Shown piece by piece: positions 24,213 to 33,158 of a stretch of DNA of 45,821 bases; position 1 is the first letter of the stretch, and each line of letters opens with the position of its first letter. The stretch comes from an uncultured Corynebacterium sp. Lineage in GTDB: Bacteria; Actinomycetota; Actinomycetes; Mycobacteriales; Mycobacteriaceae. The notes beneath the pieces were generated by a model, which was not told the origin of the DNA, made no database searches, and saw only the letters and a program-made list of their open reading frames with translations. The position numbers and the translations under genes are program-made. Location: NCBI RefSeq assembly GCF_946221105.1, contig NZ_CAMICL010000015.1, positions 1 to 45,821 on the forward strand, written 5' to 3'.

Positions 24213-25271
24213 CTACTTGGAGTGGCGGGAGAGGAACGCCCACATTTCGTCGGCGGCGGACGGCGAGTACCACCAGTAGTGGTTGGAGCCGTGCACCTGG
24301 ATCACTTCGACGCCCTTGCGGCAGCCGCGTGCGGAGACGCGGGTGGCGTTGTACAGCGGGGCGCGGTTGAGGCCGGGGCCGCAGCCATTGCGGGCGGCGT
24401 AGGAACCGAACAGTTCCGGAACCGGCAGGACGCGCTGGCCACGGCGGGTGGTGCCGTAGTACGGGGTGAGGGTGTCGTTCATGCCGTGCAACGCCATGAA
24501 TGCGATAGGCAGGTTCTGGCAACCCCGGTTCACCGGTGCGTAGTACGCACCGGATACGCCTGCGACGCCGGCGAAAAGGTCCGCCATGTGGCAGGCGGAG
24601 ACTGCTGCCATGCCGCCGCCGGTGGACATGCCGGTGGCGTAGATGCGGCGGCGGTCGATGTTGTAGTAGCGCTGCACGTCGTCGATCATTGCGCGCACGT
24701 AGGCGATGTCCTGCCCGGGCCGGGTGACTGCGGTCGGCGAGCCTTCCCAGGATGTACCGATAGCGCGCGGGTAGACGATGATGGCGTCGCGCCCGACGGA
24801 GGATTCGCGCAGGCGGGAGTAGTTGCGGAAGTTTTCGGTGGAATCTTGGTAGGCGGAGTAGCCCACCATCACCGGCGTCGGGTTGGCCGGGTTGTAGCCT
24901 CGCGGCACCCAGATGAGGTAGCTGCGTCCGGCCGCGTGGATTTCGCCGTTGGTGCCGTTAGCGACTGGCGCGGGAGCCTGGGGTGCCCACGGCGCAGGCG
25001 CAGGCACCGGCGCAGGCGCGGGCAACGGATTGCGCGGAAGAGCCGAGCTGCCGGGGATGGTGTCGTTGGCCATTTTGACGAACTTGTTCCACTCGGCGTT
25101 GGCCTGGTTCACAGCGTCGGTGGCGGCGCGGTTAGCGTCGTTGATCGCGCGGTTTACCTGTCCGTTGATTTGGGACGACATATCTTGGGCCCCAGCCTGC
25201 ACCGGGGCGACCGCACTACCTGCGATGAGCAAGGCAGCGAGACCACCTGCAAGGCTTTTCACAATTTTCAC
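24213..25271 (-). CDS. Secreted PHB-depolymerase-type esterase
   Basis: A 352-residue exported alpha/beta hydrolase of the polyhydroxybutyrate depolymerase / feruloyl esterase group. It has a signal peptide (ending about AGAQD), a helical stretch of about 60 residues, then a Pro/Ala linker (LPAPAPVPAPAPWAPQAPAP). The catalytic domain has RSYLIWVPRGYNP, the nucleophile elbow GMSTGGGM, ALHGMNDTLTPY (Asp region) and a late VHGSNHYWWY with the likely catalytic His. Several cysteines suggest disulphides. GTG at 25271 is preferred because it begins a typical signal peptide; an upstream ATG at 25328 would add 19 unlikely residues. It is divergent from the isochorismate synthase gene. Confidence 0.8.
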   Translation of the reverse strand: MKIVKSLAGGLAALLIAGSAVAPVQAGAQDMSSQINGQVNRAINDANRAATDAVNQANAEWNKFVKMANDTIPGSSALPRNPLPAPAPVPAPAPWAPQAPAPVANGTNGEIHAAGRSYLIWVPRGYNPANPTPVMVGYSAYQDSTENFRNYSRLRESSVGRDAIIVYPRAIGTSWEGSPTAVTRPGQDIAYVRAMIDDVQRYYNIDRRRIYATGMSTGGGMAAVSACHMADLFAGVAGVSGAYYAPVNRGCQNLPIAFMALHGMNDTLTPYYGTTRRGQRVLPVPELFGSYAARNGCGPGLNRAPLYNATRVSARGCRKGVEVIQVHGSNHYWWYSPSAADEMWAFLSRHSK

Positions 25272-25342
25272 ACCGGCCACATTAACCCCACTTTTATGTA
25301 GCGGCAAGCAATACAGACGTGCGTGCACAAATGGAGGTTCGT

Positions 25343-25357
25343 TAAAGTATCGTCACA
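25343..25357 (+). promoter_or_regulatory. Promoter -10 of the isochorismate synthase gene, leaderless
   Basis: TAAAGT at 25343-25348 is followed by eight bases and ATG at 25357, with no Shine-Dalgarno between, as in other leaderless starts of this window. Confidence 0.45.
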
Positions 25358-26472
25358 TGCCCACTTCCAGACCCGATAGCGCCCCAGACTTTCTGCTCTC
25401 GCGTGGCGACGGCTCCGTGCGCACCCAAGGTGCACTCCGCACCTTCGACGATGCGTGGGAGGCTGCGGACGCGATCGCGCGCCGCGAGGAAGAAATGGTT
25501 GTCGGCGCCCTCCCCTTCGATCACGACTGCCCAGCGGCACTCACGGTCCCCGAGCACATCATCCGGGAGCCGGGTGCGCTCGAGCCGCACCCGTACTACC
25601 GCGTCGGCGAGGGTTCCAAGCTCAACGCAATGCTTATCGACGTTGACCCGTCCCCGGCCGAACACCTGCGCCGAGTCGAAGCCGCCATCTCGACAATCCA
25701 AAGCTCCGCCCTGGACAAAGTAGTGCTGGCGCGTGCAGTCGACATCGCTTTTGACCCGCCGGTGGACCCCCGCTTGGTCGCGGCGCGGCTGATCGACCTG
25801 TCGTATACGCACGACGGGTTCATCGCGGACCTGACGCCGTCGGGACGCGCGGGGCATTTCCTCGTCGGGTCCTCGCCAGAGGTGCTGGTGCGCCGGCGTG
25901 GCAGGCGCGTCTGGTCGTTTCCCCTGGCAGGTTCCGCCGCCCGCGTCCCCGGCAACCAGGATGCAGACCAGGCGGCGGCCAACTCGCTGCGCGATTCTGC
26001 GAAAGACTTGGACGAGCACCGTTTCGTGGTCGACCACATCCGGCGCATCCTCGCGCCGCTGTGCAGTGAGCTCACCGTCCCGGAACGCCCGAGGCTGGAA
26101 AAGACCAGCGAGATGTGGCACCTGGCCACACCGATCGAAGGCGAGTTGAAGGATCCCGCGCCGAGCGCGCTCGACCTCGCGCTGAGCCTGTACCCCACCC
26201 CCGCGGTCTGCGGCACCCCGCAGGCGGCGGCGGAGGCGCTGATCACCACCGCGGAATCGGACCGCGGGTTCTACGCCGGCGCGGTGGGCTACACGGACGC
26301 TGCAGGCGACGGCGAGTACATGGTGGCGATCCGCTGCGCCGAGGTCAACGGCGACGGCACCCGGGCTCGCGCCTGGGCGGGCGGGGGGCTTACCGCCTAC
26401 TCGGATCCGCAGGCCGAGCTCGACGAGACCTCGGCCAAGCTGCGCACGATCATGCGCGCGCTCGGCCTGTAG
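25357..26472 (+). CDS. Isochorismate synthase (MenF/EntC family)
   Basis: A 371-residue chorismate-binding enzyme that would convert chorismate to isochorismate, the entry to menaquinone (or a catecholate siderophore). Core family segments are ALDKVVLARAVDI, HFLVGSSPEVLVRRRG, FPLAGSAARVPG, LEKTSEMWHLATPIEG, LYPTPAVCGTP and DRGFYAGAVGY, in the family order. The length fits the DhbC/EntC type. No siderophore genes are near, so menaquinone is the more likely destination. Its stop codon directly abuts the stop of the convergent odx gene. A GCTTATCGACG word occurs in frame at 25632-25642. Confidence 0.88.
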   Translation: MPTSRPDSAPDFLLSRGDGSVRTQGALRTFDDAWEAADAIARREEEMVVGALPFDHDCPAALTVPEHIIREPGALEPHPYYRVGEGSKLNAMLIDVDPSPAEHLRRVEAAISTIQSSALDKVVLARAVDIAFDPPVDPRLVAARLIDLSYTHDGFIADLTPSGRAGHFLVGSSPEVLVRRRGRRVWSFPLAGSAARVPGNQDADQAAANSLRDSAKDLDEHRFVVDHIRRILAPLCSELTVPERPRLEKTSEMWHLATPIEGELKDPAPSALDLALSLYPTPAVCGTPQAAAEALITTAESDRGFYAGAVGYTDAAGDGEYMVAIRCAEVNGDGTRARAWAGGGLTAYSDPQAELDETSAKLRTIMRALGL

Positions 26473-27264
26473 TTACGCCCGTTCGACCGGGTTGCCCAGC
26501 TTGCCGATGCCCGGGATTTCCACCTCAATGTAGTCGCCCGGCACCATCTCTGCGGTGCCAGCGGGCGAGCCGGTGGCGATGACGTCGCCGGGCAACAGCG
26601 TGAAGGATTCGGAGACCCACTCCACCATCTCGCCGACGGACTTGATCATCTGGTTGGAGTTGGAGTCCTGCTTGGTCTCCGTCACGCCATTGTGGGTGTG
26701 GTGCGCCTTGATGGGCAGGTTGGCAAAGTCGAACTTCTCCAGGTCCGTCTCAATCCACGGGCCGATTGGGCCGAAGGTGTCGATGCCTTTGGCGCGAGCC
26801 CACTGGCCGTCGGCAAACTGCAGGTCGCGCGAGGACACGTCGTTGATGATGGTCACGCCGCGGATGACGGACTTCCAGTCTGCAGCCTTGACGTTCTTGC
26901 ACGGCACACCGACGACGAGCGCGAGCTCGCCCTCGAACTCCACACCGGTGGCGTACTCCGGGATCTTGATGGCGGCACCGGGGCCGACCACGGCCGTGGA
27001 CGGCTTGATAAAGATCGTCGGCGGCAGGTGCTCCGCGGACTTCTTGAACACCTCCGCCACGTGGTCGGCGTAGTTGCGGCCCACTGCCACCACCTTCGAC
27101 GGCAGGGTCGGGGCAAGCAGGCGGACGTCCTCGAGCGCATACTCTTTGCCGGTGTATTCGGGGTCGGTGAACGGGGTGCCGGCGATGGCTTTCGCGGTCT
27201 TGCCTTCGTCGTCGATGACGGCGAACGTCATTCCTTCAGGTGTTGCAATTCGTCCAAAACGCAT
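26473..27264 (-). CDS. odx: Fumarylacetoacetate-hydrolase family, probable oxaloacetate decarboxylase
   Basis: A 263-residue FAH-superfamily enzyme: KVVAVGRNYADHV and the metal-binding GVEFEGELALVVG, with NDVSSRDLQ and SPAGTAEMVPGDYIEVEI. In C. glutamicum the family member in this same neighbourhood, Cg1458, is the soluble oxaloacetate decarboxylase Odx, so I carry that name over; acylpyruvase activity is an alternative. ATG at 27264 lies seven bases after TATGCT (27277-27272, minus strand), pointing to a leaderless start and excluding the upstream ATG at 27276, which lies within that hexamer. Confidence 0.85.
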   Translation of the reverse strand: MRFGRIATPEGMTFAVIDDEGKTAKAIAGTPFTDPEYTGKEYALEDVRLLAPTLPSKVVAVGRNYADHVAEVFKKSAEHLPPTIFIKPSTAVVGPGAAIKIPEYATGVEFEGELALVVGVPCKNVKAADWKSVIRGVTIINDVSSRDLQFADGQWARAKGIDTFGPIGPWIETDLEKFDFANLPIKAHHTHNGVTETKQDSNSNQMIKSVGEMVEWVSESFTLLPGDVIATGSPAGTAEMVPGDYIEVEIPGIGKLGNPVERA

Positions 27265-27298
27265 GTGACAGAGCATACAACCAATTGCAAAAGTGGCG

Positions 27299-27856
27299 TT
27301 ACCCGGTTAGAGCGAGATAGAGCTCGGCGCACGCCACCGCGTCGGTCAACGCGTTGTGGTTCGCGTACGCCGGCAGGTTATAGCGCTGCCGCACCCTGGG
27401 CAAGCGCAGGTCCTCGCCGCGCGGGTAGGTGCCCATGCGCTCCATGTGGCGCCGCTCCATCACAAAGGTGTCCACCACCTCACTGTCGTGCAGCCGCCAC
27501 TTGGTGCCCCGCACATCCTGGTGCAGCTTGCCCAGAAACCCGGTTTCCATCTGTGTGAAGTGCGCGAGCAGCTTCCGCCCCTCAAGCGCCGCCAGGAACG
27601 CGTCGAGCACCTCTGCGGGCTCCCGGCCCAGCGACGCCACCTCGTCGTCGGTCACCCCGTGCAAGGTGGCGGACTCCCCCACGTCCGCACCCCGCAGCAC
27701 GAAGTACTCGGCGCCGGAAAGGTCGATCACCCGCCCGTTGACCGGCACCCACCCGACGGACACCAGCTGCGAGCGCGCAGGCTTAAGCCCCGTGGTTTCG
27801 ACGTCCACGGCGAGCAGTGCGCCGTCGATAAGCTTGCGTTTCTTCGGACCGAACAT
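27299..27856 (-). CDS. DEDDh 3'-5' exonuclease (DnaQ-like)
   Basis: A 185-residue exonuclease of the DNA polymerase III epsilon / RNase T fold. Exo I is LLAVDVETTG (Asp and Glu ligands), Exo II is around LLAHFTQMETGFL and Exo III is NHNALTDAVACAELY, with the His of the DEDDh type. It lacks any polymerase-linking region, so it is a free-standing nuclease; in C. glutamicum the gene here is called dnaQ2 as I recall. It begins one base after the stop of the CBS-domain gene, so the two are translationally coupled. A GCTTATCGACG word lies in frame near its N-terminus (27823-27833). Confidence 0.88.
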   Translation of the reverse strand: MFGPKKRKLIDGALLAVDVETTGLKPARSQLVSVGWVPVNGRVIDLSGAEYFVLRGADVGESATLHGVTDDEVASLGREPAEVLDAFLAALEGRKLLAHFTQMETGFLGKLHQDVRGTKWRLHDSEVVDTFVMERRHMERMGTYPRGEDLRLPRVRQRYNLPAYANHNALTDAVACAELYLALTG

Positions 27857-27857
27857 C

Positions 27858-29723
27858 TCACACCGCCCTGGTCGGGTACGCGGTGGACAGCGCGTTCTGC
27901 AGGGACTTGATCACCCCGAACGCGTCGCGGAGTGCCGCGCGGTCGCGCTCGGGCAGCTGCTTCGGGTCGATGCGGTAGTTCGGCGCCTCGCCCGCGCGCA
28001 CCTGGGCGGACTGGTGGCGCATGGCAAGGTCGGCGAGATACTCGTAGGCGTCCAGAAGATCCGCCGCCCCCTTAGCGGAAACCGGACCGCCGACGGCGCC
28101 GCGCAGCCGTGCAATGGTGTCCACCTCGTCCACCCCGGCCGCTATGGCGTACAGGCGCGCCATCTGCACCACCGCCGCGGTGCCGCCGCGCTTAATGTCC
28201 AGCGTGTGGGCGTATTCGCCGCTGCGCTCGAGCACGAATCCGCGGAAGAAGCCCACCGGCGGCTCACGGAACGTGGCCAGCGCGGCCAGGTGCGTGTGCA
28301 GGCGGCGCGAGCCGTGCGCAGACGCCAGCGCTCCGGAGCGCACCCGCGCGGCCATGTCCTGCCAGCCCTCGCCGAAGCCGAAGACGGCGCGGAAATCGAA
28401 AAACACCTGCGCGTGAAGCAGCGCGTCCGGCTTCGGCGCGGTGACCCAGCCGTGAAACGTGCGGCCCCACTCGCTTTCCGTCATCCGCCATTGCGGCGAA
28501 GACGCCATCATCTCCCCCGGGCACAACGCCTGGCCGGCGCGGGCGAGCCCCTCGCAGACGAACGCGCTGAGCTCGGCGAAGTACTCGCCGTGCCGCGCGG
28601 CGTCGTAGTAATCGCCGAGCACGAGCGCGTTGTCCTGGTCGCTGGCCGGCCCCATCTCCCCGCGTGCCTGCGAGCCCACCGCTACAAACGCAAACGGCAC
28701 AGGAGGGGGCCCAAGCTTCTCGACGGCTAAAGTGCCCAACCTCTTCGCCACCGCATCCGCGATCGAGGTGAGCAACCGCTGCGTCTCGGCCGCCGAGGCG
28801 CCGCGCTCGAAAAACCGCACCGCGACGCGTGCCGCGTCCCTGTAGGCGCCCTCCAGCTCCTCCAGCGACGCCCGCGCCACGTCCGCCGCGAGGTAGATCG
28901 GGTCCGCCTGCAGCTGGCGCATGATGTCCGCGGCAGTGACCACACCCACCACCTGGCCTTGGCCGGCGACCGGCAGGTGGTGGATGCCAAGCTCGCTCAT
29001 GGTCAGCATCGCCTCAAACACGAGCGCGTTGGGCGCAATGGTGCGCACCGGGCTGGTCATCACATCCTCCACGGGCCTGGACGTGTCCACCCCACCTGCG
29101 ACCACCCGCGAGCGCATGTCGGCGTCGGTGACGATGCCGGCAACCTCCTGCCCGTCGGTGATGATCAAGCTGCTGATACCCTCCTCGCCCATCGTGCGGG
29201 CGGCCTCGGCGATGCTCACGTCTTTGCCCCGCGTGACCGGCTCACGCCCGGCGAAGATCTCGCGCAGCGGGGTGCGCAGCACGTCGGTGGCGCCGCCATC
29301 GCGTACCTCCTCGGCGGCGGCGCGCACGCGGCGCGAGGCTGTTTGGAAAAACCGGCCCATGTCCGGGAACTGCTGAAGCAGCTCGAGGAACACCTCGCGC
29401 GGGAGCATGAGCAGGATGCTGTCTTCCACCGCCTGCATGAGGTAGGCGGATTCGCGCTCGCCCACCAGCGTGGAGTAGCCGAAGTTCAGGCCGGCCTCGC
29501 GCCGGTCCAGCAACAGGTCGTCCTCGCTGACGATGTCCACAGCGCCGGAGCGGATGACGTAGAGCGAGTCGTTGGGCTGGCCCACCTCCACCACGGCCTG
29601 GCCGCGGCGGACGTAGGTGATGCCCATCTGCGCGGGAAGGGCGCGCAGGGTGTCCTCGGGCAGCGTCGAGAAGGGCTCGTGCTGGGCGAGGAAACCGCAG
29701 ACCTCTTCAAGCTCTACACTCAT
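27858..29723 (-). CDS. cNMP-binding, CBS and nucleotidyltransferase-like protein
   Basis: A 621-residue cytosolic signalling protein with, in order: a cyclic-nucleotide-binding-type domain (residues about 10-125, RRGQAVVEVGQPNDSLYVIRSG); two CBS domains (about 150-280, LIITDGQEVAGIVTDADMRSR and HHLPVAGQGQVVGVVTAADI); a DUF294 nucleotidyltransferase-like domain with FVAVGSQARGEMGPASDQDNAL (the GS and DxD motif); and a C-terminal helical domain. This is the GlnD-like architecture with unknown target. Regulation by cyclic or adenine nucleotides is expected. ATG at 29723 follows TACTCT by six bases (29735-29730, minus strand), probably leaderless. It is coupled to the exonuclease gene. Confidence 0.88.
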   Translation of the reverse strand: MSVELEEVCGFLAQHEPFSTLPEDTLRALPAQMGITYVRRGQAVVEVGQPNDSLYVIRSGAVDIVSEDDLLLDRREAGLNFGYSTLVGERESAYLMQAVEDSILLMLPREVFLELLQQFPDMGRFFQTASRRVRAAAEEVRDGGATDVLRTPLREIFAGREPVTRGKDVSIAEAARTMGEEGISSLIITDGQEVAGIVTDADMRSRVVAGGVDTSRPVEDVMTSPVRTIAPNALVFEAMLTMSELGIHHLPVAGQGQVVGVVTAADIMRQLQADPIYLAADVARASLEELEGAYRDAARVAVRFFERGASAAETQRLLTSIADAVAKRLGTLAVEKLGPPPVPFAFVAVGSQARGEMGPASDQDNALVLGDYYDAARHGEYFAELSAFVCEGLARAGQALCPGEMMASSPQWRMTESEWGRTFHGWVTAPKPDALLHAQVFFDFRAVFGFGEGWQDMAARVRSGALASAHGSRRLHTHLAALATFREPPVGFFRGFVLERSGEYAHTLDIKRGGTAAVVQMARLYAIAAGVDEVDTIARLRGAVGGPVSAKGAADLLDAYEYLADLAMRHQSAQVRAGEAPNYRIDPKQLPERDRAALRDAFGVIKSLQNALSTAYPTRAV

Positions 29724-29764
29724 GGAGCAAGAGTATCGTGGCTTCGGCCCCGATACCGGCGGTT

Positions 29765-31213
29765 TTACTGGTAGCTGACAAACCACGGACGCGGGTTGAC
29801 GTCGCGGTAGGTCTGCTCCGGGGTAAAGGTGGGGAAATCCTCGTCGAAGAAGTTCTTCCACGCCATGAAGTAGTTCGGGTCCAGGCCTTCGCGCAGGACG
29901 TTCCAGGTGTCGAACTTCTGCTCCGGGCCGCCGTGGCCGTCGGCGTGCAGGACCCAGGCGAGCTCCGGCTGGCCGGTGACGATGTTTTCGCGGTCCGGGT
30001 ACATGGCCACGTTGAACTGGTGCAGAATCATCGCCTTTTGCGGCAGGTTGTTGTCGCGGACGAGCTGGGCGAGCCAGTCCGCCACCTCGTTGATCTCGCC
30101 CGAGGTGGCGCTGCCGATGCGCGACAGCGGCTCCTCGCCCGGGTTGAGCTTCCACTCGGCGTCCAGCGCCAGTCCGACGTTCGGGCGCTTGAGCACCTCC
30201 TCGTAGAGCTTGGCCTGCTCGAGGAAGCTGCCCTGGCCAGGCTGCAGGTCGATCACGGCGTAGCCGCCGGCGTCCACGATCGCGTCGACGTAGGGCACGA
30301 GGTCCTCCATCGGCGTCTCGTTGGAGAAGTTGCCGTCGTCGCCCGGGCCGCCGGAGGCGACGGTGGCGATGACCTCGAACGCGGGGACGACCGGGGCATC
30401 GCTAAACGGCTGGTAGTCCTCGGCGTACTTCTTCGCCAGCTCCACCGCGGCCGCCGGATCCTGCTCCCCCATCACGCCCAGGTCCGGGCCGTAAGGGTGG
30501 CCGTAGAGCGCCACCATGCGGCGGCCCGGGAACACCAGGCCGCCGCCGCCCGGCAGCTCGCCGTTGCCAGCCAGCGCCGCACGAGCCTGGAAGTTCTCGG
30601 TGTCGCCCCACTGGCGGCCCAGCGCAAGGGTGTCCTGGTCGGTGACCGTGCGCATGCTGTCCGCCGTAGCGCGCGGATCCGGCGCCGCCAGCACCTGCAC
30701 CTCGGCGCCGGCCGCACGCGCTGTGGCGACGGAGGCGCGCGAGGACAGCGCGGTGGCGAACACCGGCGGCATGCTCAGCTCGCTCGGGTTCTGCGCCTCC
30801 AGCGCGGCAATGGCGGCGACGTCCTCGGCCGGTGCGGCGGAAGCGACCGCCTCGGCGTCCTCTTCGTCGCCCGGCACGTTGATCACGCGCGTGGCGCCGA
30901 GTCGCTCGATTTCGGCGTCGACGGCGGCATCGGCGCCGTCGAGACGCACGAGCATCGGCGCCCCGAGCTTGACCGCGATGGCCGCAGCCTTGAGCTGCTG
31001 ATCGCGCTCCTTGGCGGAGACCACCACGGTCTCCGAGGATTCGAAGAGGCGCTGCGAGACTTCCGCACCGGTGCCGTCGGCGTCCTGGATGACCTCGTCG
31101 CCGTGAGTTTCGAGCGCGGCCGGGCCGCCGATCCCGCCTTCCGTACTGCTGCAGCTGGTCAGCACCAGCGCGGTTGCGGTCAAAACGGCGGGGATCGTGC
31201 GGGTCACATGCAT
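29765..31213 (-). CDS. Lipoprotein with CWB2-like N-terminal domain
   Basis: A lipoprotein of about 482 residues with lipobox LTSC (Cys21). The first 180 residues look like a cell-wall-binding-repeat-2 type fold: SETVVVSAKERDQQLKAA, IAVKLGAPMLVRLDG, EIERLGATRVINVPGDE. The remaining 300 residues form a separate domain with YGHPYGPDLGVMGEQ, AVIDLQPGQGSF, VGLALDAEWKL and HQFNVAMYP, which suggest a barrel-type hydrolase fold, but no family or catalytic set can be named. It follows leuB by a few bases and resembles the lipoprotein on the other side of leuB. GTG at 31219 is an alternative start. Confidence 0.7.
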   Translation of the reverse strand: MHVTRTIPAVLTATALVLTSCSSTEGGIGGPAALETHGDEVIQDADGTGAEVSQRLFESSETVVVSAKERDQQLKAAAIAVKLGAPMLVRLDGADAAVDAEIERLGATRVINVPGDEEDAEAVASAAPAEDVAAIAALEAQNPSELSMPPVFATALSSRASVATARAAGAEVQVLAAPDPRATADSMRTVTDQDTLALGRQWGDTENFQARAALAGNGELPGGGGLVFPGRRMVALYGHPYGPDLGVMGEQDPAAAVELAKKYAEDYQPFSDAPVVPAFEVIATVASGGPGDDGNFSNETPMEDLVPYVDAIVDAGGYAVIDLQPGQGSFLEQAKLYEEVLKRPNVGLALDAEWKLNPGEEPLSRIGSATSGEINEVADWLAQLVRDNNLPQKAMILHQFNVAMYPDRENIVTGQPELAWVLHADGHGGPEQKFDTWNVLREGLDPNYFMAWKNFFDEDFPTFTPEQTYRDVNPRPWFVSYQ

Positions 31214-31223
31214 GCGCACAACC

Positions 31224-32240
31224 CTACTTCAGGGCGGCGGCGATCCTGTCACCCACTTCGGCGGTTCGCACCTTCGCATCTCGACGCTCCGCCACGTCGC
31301 GTTCGACGGCGTCCTCGATGCGCGCGGCGTTGTCATCGTCGCCGAGGAAGCGCAGCATCATCGCCACCGACAGGATCATCGCGGTGGGGTCCGCGATGCC
31401 CTGGCCGGCGATGTCCGGGGCGGAGCCGTGGACCGGCTCGAACATGGAAGGGAACTCCTTGGCCGCGTTGATGTTGCCGGAGCTGGCGAGCCCCACGCCA
31501 CCTGCGACGGCGCCCGCGAGGTCGGTGAGGATGTCGCCGAAGAGGTTGTCGGTGACAATGACGTCGTAGCGCTGCGGGTCCTGGACCATGTAGATCGTCG
31601 CGGCGTCGATGTGGTTGTAGTCCACCTCGACCTCCGGGTACTCGGGCGCGAGCTCGTCGACGACACGCTGCCACAGCCCGCCGGCGTTGACCAGCACGTT
31701 GGTCTTGTGCACCAGGGTGAGCTTCTTGCAGCGCGTCATGGCCAGCTCGAACGCGTAGCGCACCACGCGGGAAACACCGTGGTAGGTGTTCTGCGAGACT
31801 TCGGAGGCAACTTCGTGCTCGGTGCCCTGGCGCAGGGTGCCGCCGTTGCCGGCGTAGAGCCCCTCGGTGCCCTCGCGCACCACCACGAAGTCGATGTCGC
31901 CGGGGTTGGCCAGCGGGCTCACCGACGACGGGTACAGCCGCGACGGGCGCAGGTTGACGTAGTGGTCCAGTTTAAAGCGCAGCGGCAGCAGCAGGCCGCG
32001 CTCGAGCACGCCGGCCGGCACGCGCTCCGGGTCGCCGATGGCGCCGAGCAGGATCGCGTCGTGCGCCTTCAGCGCGTCGAGGTCCGCGTCCGTGAGCAGC
32101 TCGCCGTTTCGCAGGTAACGGCGGGCGCCAAGGTCGAAATCGGTGGTCTCCACGTCGTCGCGCACGGCGTGCAGGACCTTGAGTCCCTCCGCCATGACTT
32201 CTGGCCCGATGCCGTCTCCCGCGAGCACTGCAATTTTCAT
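31224..32240 (-). CDS. leuB: 3-isopropylmalate dehydrogenase
   Basis: A 338-residue NAD-dependent enzyme of leucine synthesis (3-isopropylmalate to 2-oxoisocaproate). N-terminus MKIAVLAGDGIGPEVMAEGL; substrate region NLRPSRLYPS and VVREGTEGLYAGNGG; metal and cofactor segments IDAATIYMVQDPQRYDVIVTDN and EPVHGSAPDIAGQGIADPTA. ATG at 32240 follows AGAAGGA; a TACGAT -10-like hexamer lies at 32267-32262 (minus strand). In C. glutamicum leuB is also repressed by LtbR; a shared AGGATTC word near both promoters is weak support here. Confidence 0.96.
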   Translation of the reverse strand: MKIAVLAGDGIGPEVMAEGLKVLHAVRDDVETTDFDLGARRYLRNGELLTDADLDALKAHDAILLGAIGDPERVPAGVLERGLLLPLRFKLDHYVNLRPSRLYPSSVSPLANPGDIDFVVVREGTEGLYAGNGGTLRQGTEHEVASEVSQNTYHGVSRVVRYAFELAMTRCKKLTLVHKTNVLVNAGGLWQRVVDELAPEYPEVEVDYNHIDAATIYMVQDPQRYDVIVTDNLFGDILTDLAGAVAGGVGLASSGNINAAKEFPSMFEPVHGSAPDIAGQGIADPTAMILSVAMMLRFLGDDDNAARIEDAVERDVAERRDAKVRTAEVGDRIAAALK

Positions 32241-32300
32241 AGTCTGGAATCCTTCTCTCACATCGTAGAAAGCTCCCCTAGACTATCACCCCGCGGCACG

Positions 32301-33158
32301 CTAGAAGGCCGCTTCCGCCTCCCGGATCCGACCGACCAGCTCTTCGGAGGTACCGAATTGGCCCCCGAGCGCCACCAACGGGCGCTCAGCCAACCCAGCC
32401 ATGGCGAACAAGGTCTGCTCGCTTTTGCGCGGATCCGCCAATGGAACAACGGTCACATCCGCGCCGTAACTGCGCGCGTTTGCCACGGACGGAATGGACG
32501 ACTCCCAGGTGGCCACCACCCGCGGCGCCATGTTGGCGTCGCGGCGGGATTGAATGGGAAAGGGTTCCGGGTTCGACGCGGGCAGCACCGCCGGATCCGC
32601 CCACTGCGCGCGCAGCCACAGCGGCTCGCGCTGGTGCAGGTCGGATACCTCCCGCACAGCCTCCTGCGGCGTGGCGACGGTGCGCTCCCTGTACCGCAGC
32701 GCCGTCATCTGCTCCAACGCCCGCAGCCCGCCAGGGTCGCGCCGCACACTCACTGCGCCTTTCGACGGCGCAATGGCCACGTCACCCACCGTGAGCACGT
32801 TGACAGTGCGCATATCCGCGATCATCTGCACGTACTCGGCGTGGCGGGCCGGGTCATAGACCATCATCGGCGCGTTCGTGGTCACCGCGATGGACGCCGC
32901 GCGCAGCTGCGCCTCAACGGAGGTGTCGCTGAGCACGAGCGTCTCCGACGTCGGGAAGAACAGCCTCGTCGTCTTGATGCCCAGGACGTCGTCGACGACC
33001 TCCGGCTCGCCCGCGAAGAGCTTGCCCACGTGCTTGGACTGGTTCACGCCGCGGGCGCGATCGAGCGGGCTCAACTGCGCATCGGGCGCGCACGACGTCA
33101 GCATCGCGGAGAAGGCGACCACGGCGGCCGCACCCGCAAAAGTTTTCGCTTTCGCCAC
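32301..33158 (-). CDS. Lipoprotein, CWB2-like, short paralogue
   Basis: A 285-residue lipoprotein with lipobox LTSC (Cys23). Two segments align by eye with the lipoprotein downstream of leuB: FPTSETLVLSDTSVEAQLRAASIAV...APMMV, and ANARSYGADVTVVPLADPR...LGGQFG. It therefore seems to consist of the CWB2-like part only, without the C-terminal barrel-like domain. The GTG start at 33158 directly abuts the TAA of the DUF262 gene, so it is translated from the same message. Role unknown, probably surface-located. Confidence 0.68.
   Translation of the reverse strand: MAKAKTFAGAAAVVAFSAMLTSCAPDAQLSPLDRARGVNQSKHVGKLFAGEPEVVDDVLGIKTTRLFFPTSETLVLSDTSVEAQLRAASIAVTTNAPMMVYDPARHAEYVQMIADMRTVNVLTVGDVAIAPSKGAVSVRRDPGGLRALEQMTALRYRERTVATPQEAVREVSDLHQREPLWLRAQWADPAVLPASNPEPFPIQSRRDANMAPRVVATWESSIPSVANARSYGADVTVVPLADPRKSEQTLFAMAGLAERPLVALGGQFGTSEELVGRIREAEAAF

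Noticed and set aside
23899..24279. A 126-codon frame running through the tandem repeat (AEPAQHYAA repeats)
   Set aside because: It overlaps the ends of both flanking genes, has no ribosome site, and its repeats are explained by the DNA repeat.
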